From CAZPCZ01 sp964585225 (GTDB taxonomy: Bacteria > Patescibacteriota > Patescibacteriia > JACPHY01): a stretch of 7,763 bases of DNA. This document shows, piece after piece, positions 5,901 through 7,763 of this stretch. The notes under the pieces are model-generated. The model searched no databases. It was not told the origin of the DNA and saw only the letters and a program-made list of their open reading frames with translations. Position numbers and translations under genes: made by a program. The stretch lies in the NCBI GenBank assembly GCA_964585225.1, contig CAZPCZ010000067.1:1-7763 (forward strand). Direction: 5' to 3'. Numbering within the stretch: position 1 is the stretch's first letter; the number at the start of each line of letters is the position of its first letter.

Positions 5901-7763
5901 CCGAGCGAACCGTGATGGAGACTACCGAGAACCACTTCCCCATCGGCCAAAGGGTGAGCCTACCGGGACACTTCCCGGAGCCGGTGGTGTTGGAAGCGGT
6001 CCGGCCTATCGGCGCGGGCTACGAGTGCCGCGTCCGCCTTCTGAACGGCACCCCGGACGAGGCGATACTATCGCGTGACGAGGCTGCGGCGCTCTTCGGC
6101 CAGGCGGTGGCCGCCGCGAGCCGAGTCCGCCCCGCCGACGCCGAGAAGGTCCGCCTCCTCATCGAGTCCGCTCGCATCCGGCTCGCCTACGCCCACGACC
6201 GCCACTNNNNNNNNNNNNNNNNNNNNNNNNNNNNNNNNNNNNNNNNNNNNNNNNNNNNNNNNNNNNNNNNNNNNNNNNNNNNNNNNNNNNNNNNNNNNNN
6301 NNNNNNCGCCTCCTCATCGAGTCCGCTCGCATCCGGCTCGCCTACGCCCACGACCGCCACTTCGCCGTGAGCCTCTCCGGTATCCGCACTCTTCCACACC
6401 AGATCGAGGCCGTGTACCTGAAGATGCTCCCGCAGCCCCGGTTGCGCTTCCTGCTCGCGGACGATCCCGGAGCCGGCAAGACGATCATGGCCGGCCTGCT
6501 TCTCAAGGAGATGAAGCTCCGCGAGGCGATCGAGCGCATTCTCGTGCTGTGCCCGGCTCCGCTCACGATCCAGTGGCAGGACGAGCTCTTGCGGTGGTTC
6601 GGGGAACCGTTCGACATCATCTTCTCGGCGGTGGACCAGCAGCAGCTTGTGAACCCCTGGCAGCGGTCCACGCAGGTCATCGCCTCCCTCGACTACGCGA
6701 AGCAGGACGACGTTCGCGAGCGCGTCTGGCAGCAGCGGTGGGACCTCATCATCATCGACGAGGCGCACAAGTGCAGCGCCTATACCAAGCGTTCGTCGGG
6801 CCGCGGCGACGAAGCGGAGAAGACGAGGCGCTACCAGCTCGCCGAGAAACTCGCCTTGCAGGCCGACAACCTCCTGTTGCTGACGGCCACGCCGCACCAC
6901 GGAGACGATGACCGCTTCGCGCACTTCGTGCGGCTCCTCGATCCAGACATCTTCCCCGAGCCCCACCGCGTCGGCGAGAAGGCGAGCGAAATCCGTCGCG
7001 ACGTTCTTCGCCTCGGACCCGATTGCCCGTGGGCGCTCCGGCGACTTAAGGAAGATCTCCAGGACCTCAACGGCGGTCGGCTTTTCCCGGACCGCCACGC
7101 CCACACGATGACCTTTCGCCTGAACCGGGAGGAGTACGACCTCTACAAGGCGGTGACGGCCTACATCAACGAATTCCTCCCGCAGGCAAGCGGCCGCAAG
7201 AAGCAGAGCGTGGCCCTTGCCAGGACGGTTTTCCAACGGCGTCTTGCAAGCTCTACCCGAGCCATCTCGGAGTCGATCCGAAGACGCCTCGAACGCCAGC
7301 AAGCTCTTCTGAAGGAGCTTGAGGATTTGCCGCCCGCGCAGCGGGCGCGGCGTCTCGCGCAGCTTCAGGGCCGTCTCGCGGATGCCGAGCAGGACGAGGA
7401 CGACCTCGATGACGCTGCCCGCGACCGGCTGGTCGACGAATTCACCGAGGCCGTCGAACTCGACCAGCTCCGCGCCGAGATCGCGGCCCTCCAGGATCTG
7501 AGCGCGCAGGCGCGACGCGTTCGCGATCACGCGGCGGACTCGAAGCTCGCCGCTCTCCGCGAGTGCCTCGCGAAGGCCGAGTTCCACGAGCTGTCAGACG
7601 GCCGGGGCAAGCTCCTCATCTTCACGGAGCATCGCGACACCCTGACCTACCTCCGGGAACACCTGGCGCAGTGGGGCTACTCGACGTGCGAAATCCACGG
7701 CGGCATGAATCCTCACGAGCGCAAGCGCGCCCAGGAGGAGTTCCGCACGAGCAGCCAGATCTG
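5897..7763 (+). CDS. SNF2/DEAD-like helicase, DrmD-type defence helicase (partial, assembly gap inside)
   Basis: The gene runs off the window; 570 residues are visible once the gap artefact is removed by joining 6206 to 6362. The numbering uses that join. The N-terminal part (1-103) precedes the helicase core. Walker A is DDPGAGKT (137-144), motif II DEAH (236-239), and motif III TATPHH (278-283), with LLDPDIF and WALRRLKEDL segments after it. A long charged helical insertion covers about 350-500. The second RecA-like domain begins with LLIFTEH (521-527) and IHGGM (548-552); later motifs are outside the window. This pattern matches SNF2-family helicases of defence operons such as DISARM DrmD and DUF3883-linked helicases, which act on DNA by ATP hydrolysis. 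As written, the gap shifts the frame, which is artificial. ATG 5897 overlaps the TGA of the HTH gene. The helicase call is firm; the system name is inference. Confidence 0.88.
6152..6361. other. Scaffold gap (100 N) flanked by an identical 55-base duplication: assembly artefact
   Basis: Positions 6207-6306 are N. The 55 bases before them (6152-6206) are identical to the 55 bases after them (6307-6361). Removing the gap and one copy restores one uninterrupted helicase frame (...AHDRH-FAVSL...). Two contig ends sharing one k-mer-length overlap were evidently scaffolded instead of merged, so this is not a biological repeat. Confidence 0.9.

Noticed and set aside
6187..7587. 466-codon minus-strand frame opposite the helicase
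   Set aside because: Mirror frame of a firmly identified helicase; it also crosses the N gap.

Overview
This is a GC-rich bacterial segment, very probably from a draft or metagenome-assembled genome. A 100-N scaffold gap lies inside one gene and is flanked on both sides by the same 55 bases. No gene gives a firm phylum. The initiator tRNA and a BtuD/BtuF-type ABC transporter with a periplasmic-binding-protein partner say only that this is a bacterium.

Left part, 1 to about 1337, looks like resident chromosome. On the minus strand lie an ABC transporter ATPase (257-1030) and, overlapping its end, the N-terminus of a BtuF-like cobalamin/siderophore-binding protein (1-278, cut by the window edge). 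Divergent from them is an initiator tRNA-fMet (1261-1334, CAT anticodon) with a good sigma70-type promoter.

From 1316 rightward the DNA looks like an integrated element. A large serine recombinase (1316-2935, minus) runs tail-first into the 3' end of the tRNA, and its last codons and stop are antisense tRNA sequence. A 70-codon gene overlaps its start (ATGA). Next come a dyad-rich non-coding stretch (3145-3421), a MerR-like HTH protein (3422-4219, minus), and, divergent from it, a small protein with an HUH-endonuclease-like motif (4464-4967, plus). A 98-codon unknown gene (5099-5395) follows, preceded by a strong G-quadruplex-type G-run cluster. A perfect 20-bp palindrome lies at 5433-5452, and its 12-bp core recurs just upstream of the recombinase start.

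Right part, 5400-7763: a regulatory region with a perfect TATAAT and a direct repeat bracketing TATACT leads into a two-gene unit. The first gene is an excisionase/MerR-type HTH gene broken by an in-frame TAG exactly where the family has Trp. The second, overlapping by ATGA, is an SNF2-family helicase resembling DISARM DrmD and related defence helicases, cut by the window end. The simplest reading is a tRNA-fMet-targeted integrative element with recombinase, replication and regulatory genes at one end and defence-type cargo at the other. Its right end is not visible here.
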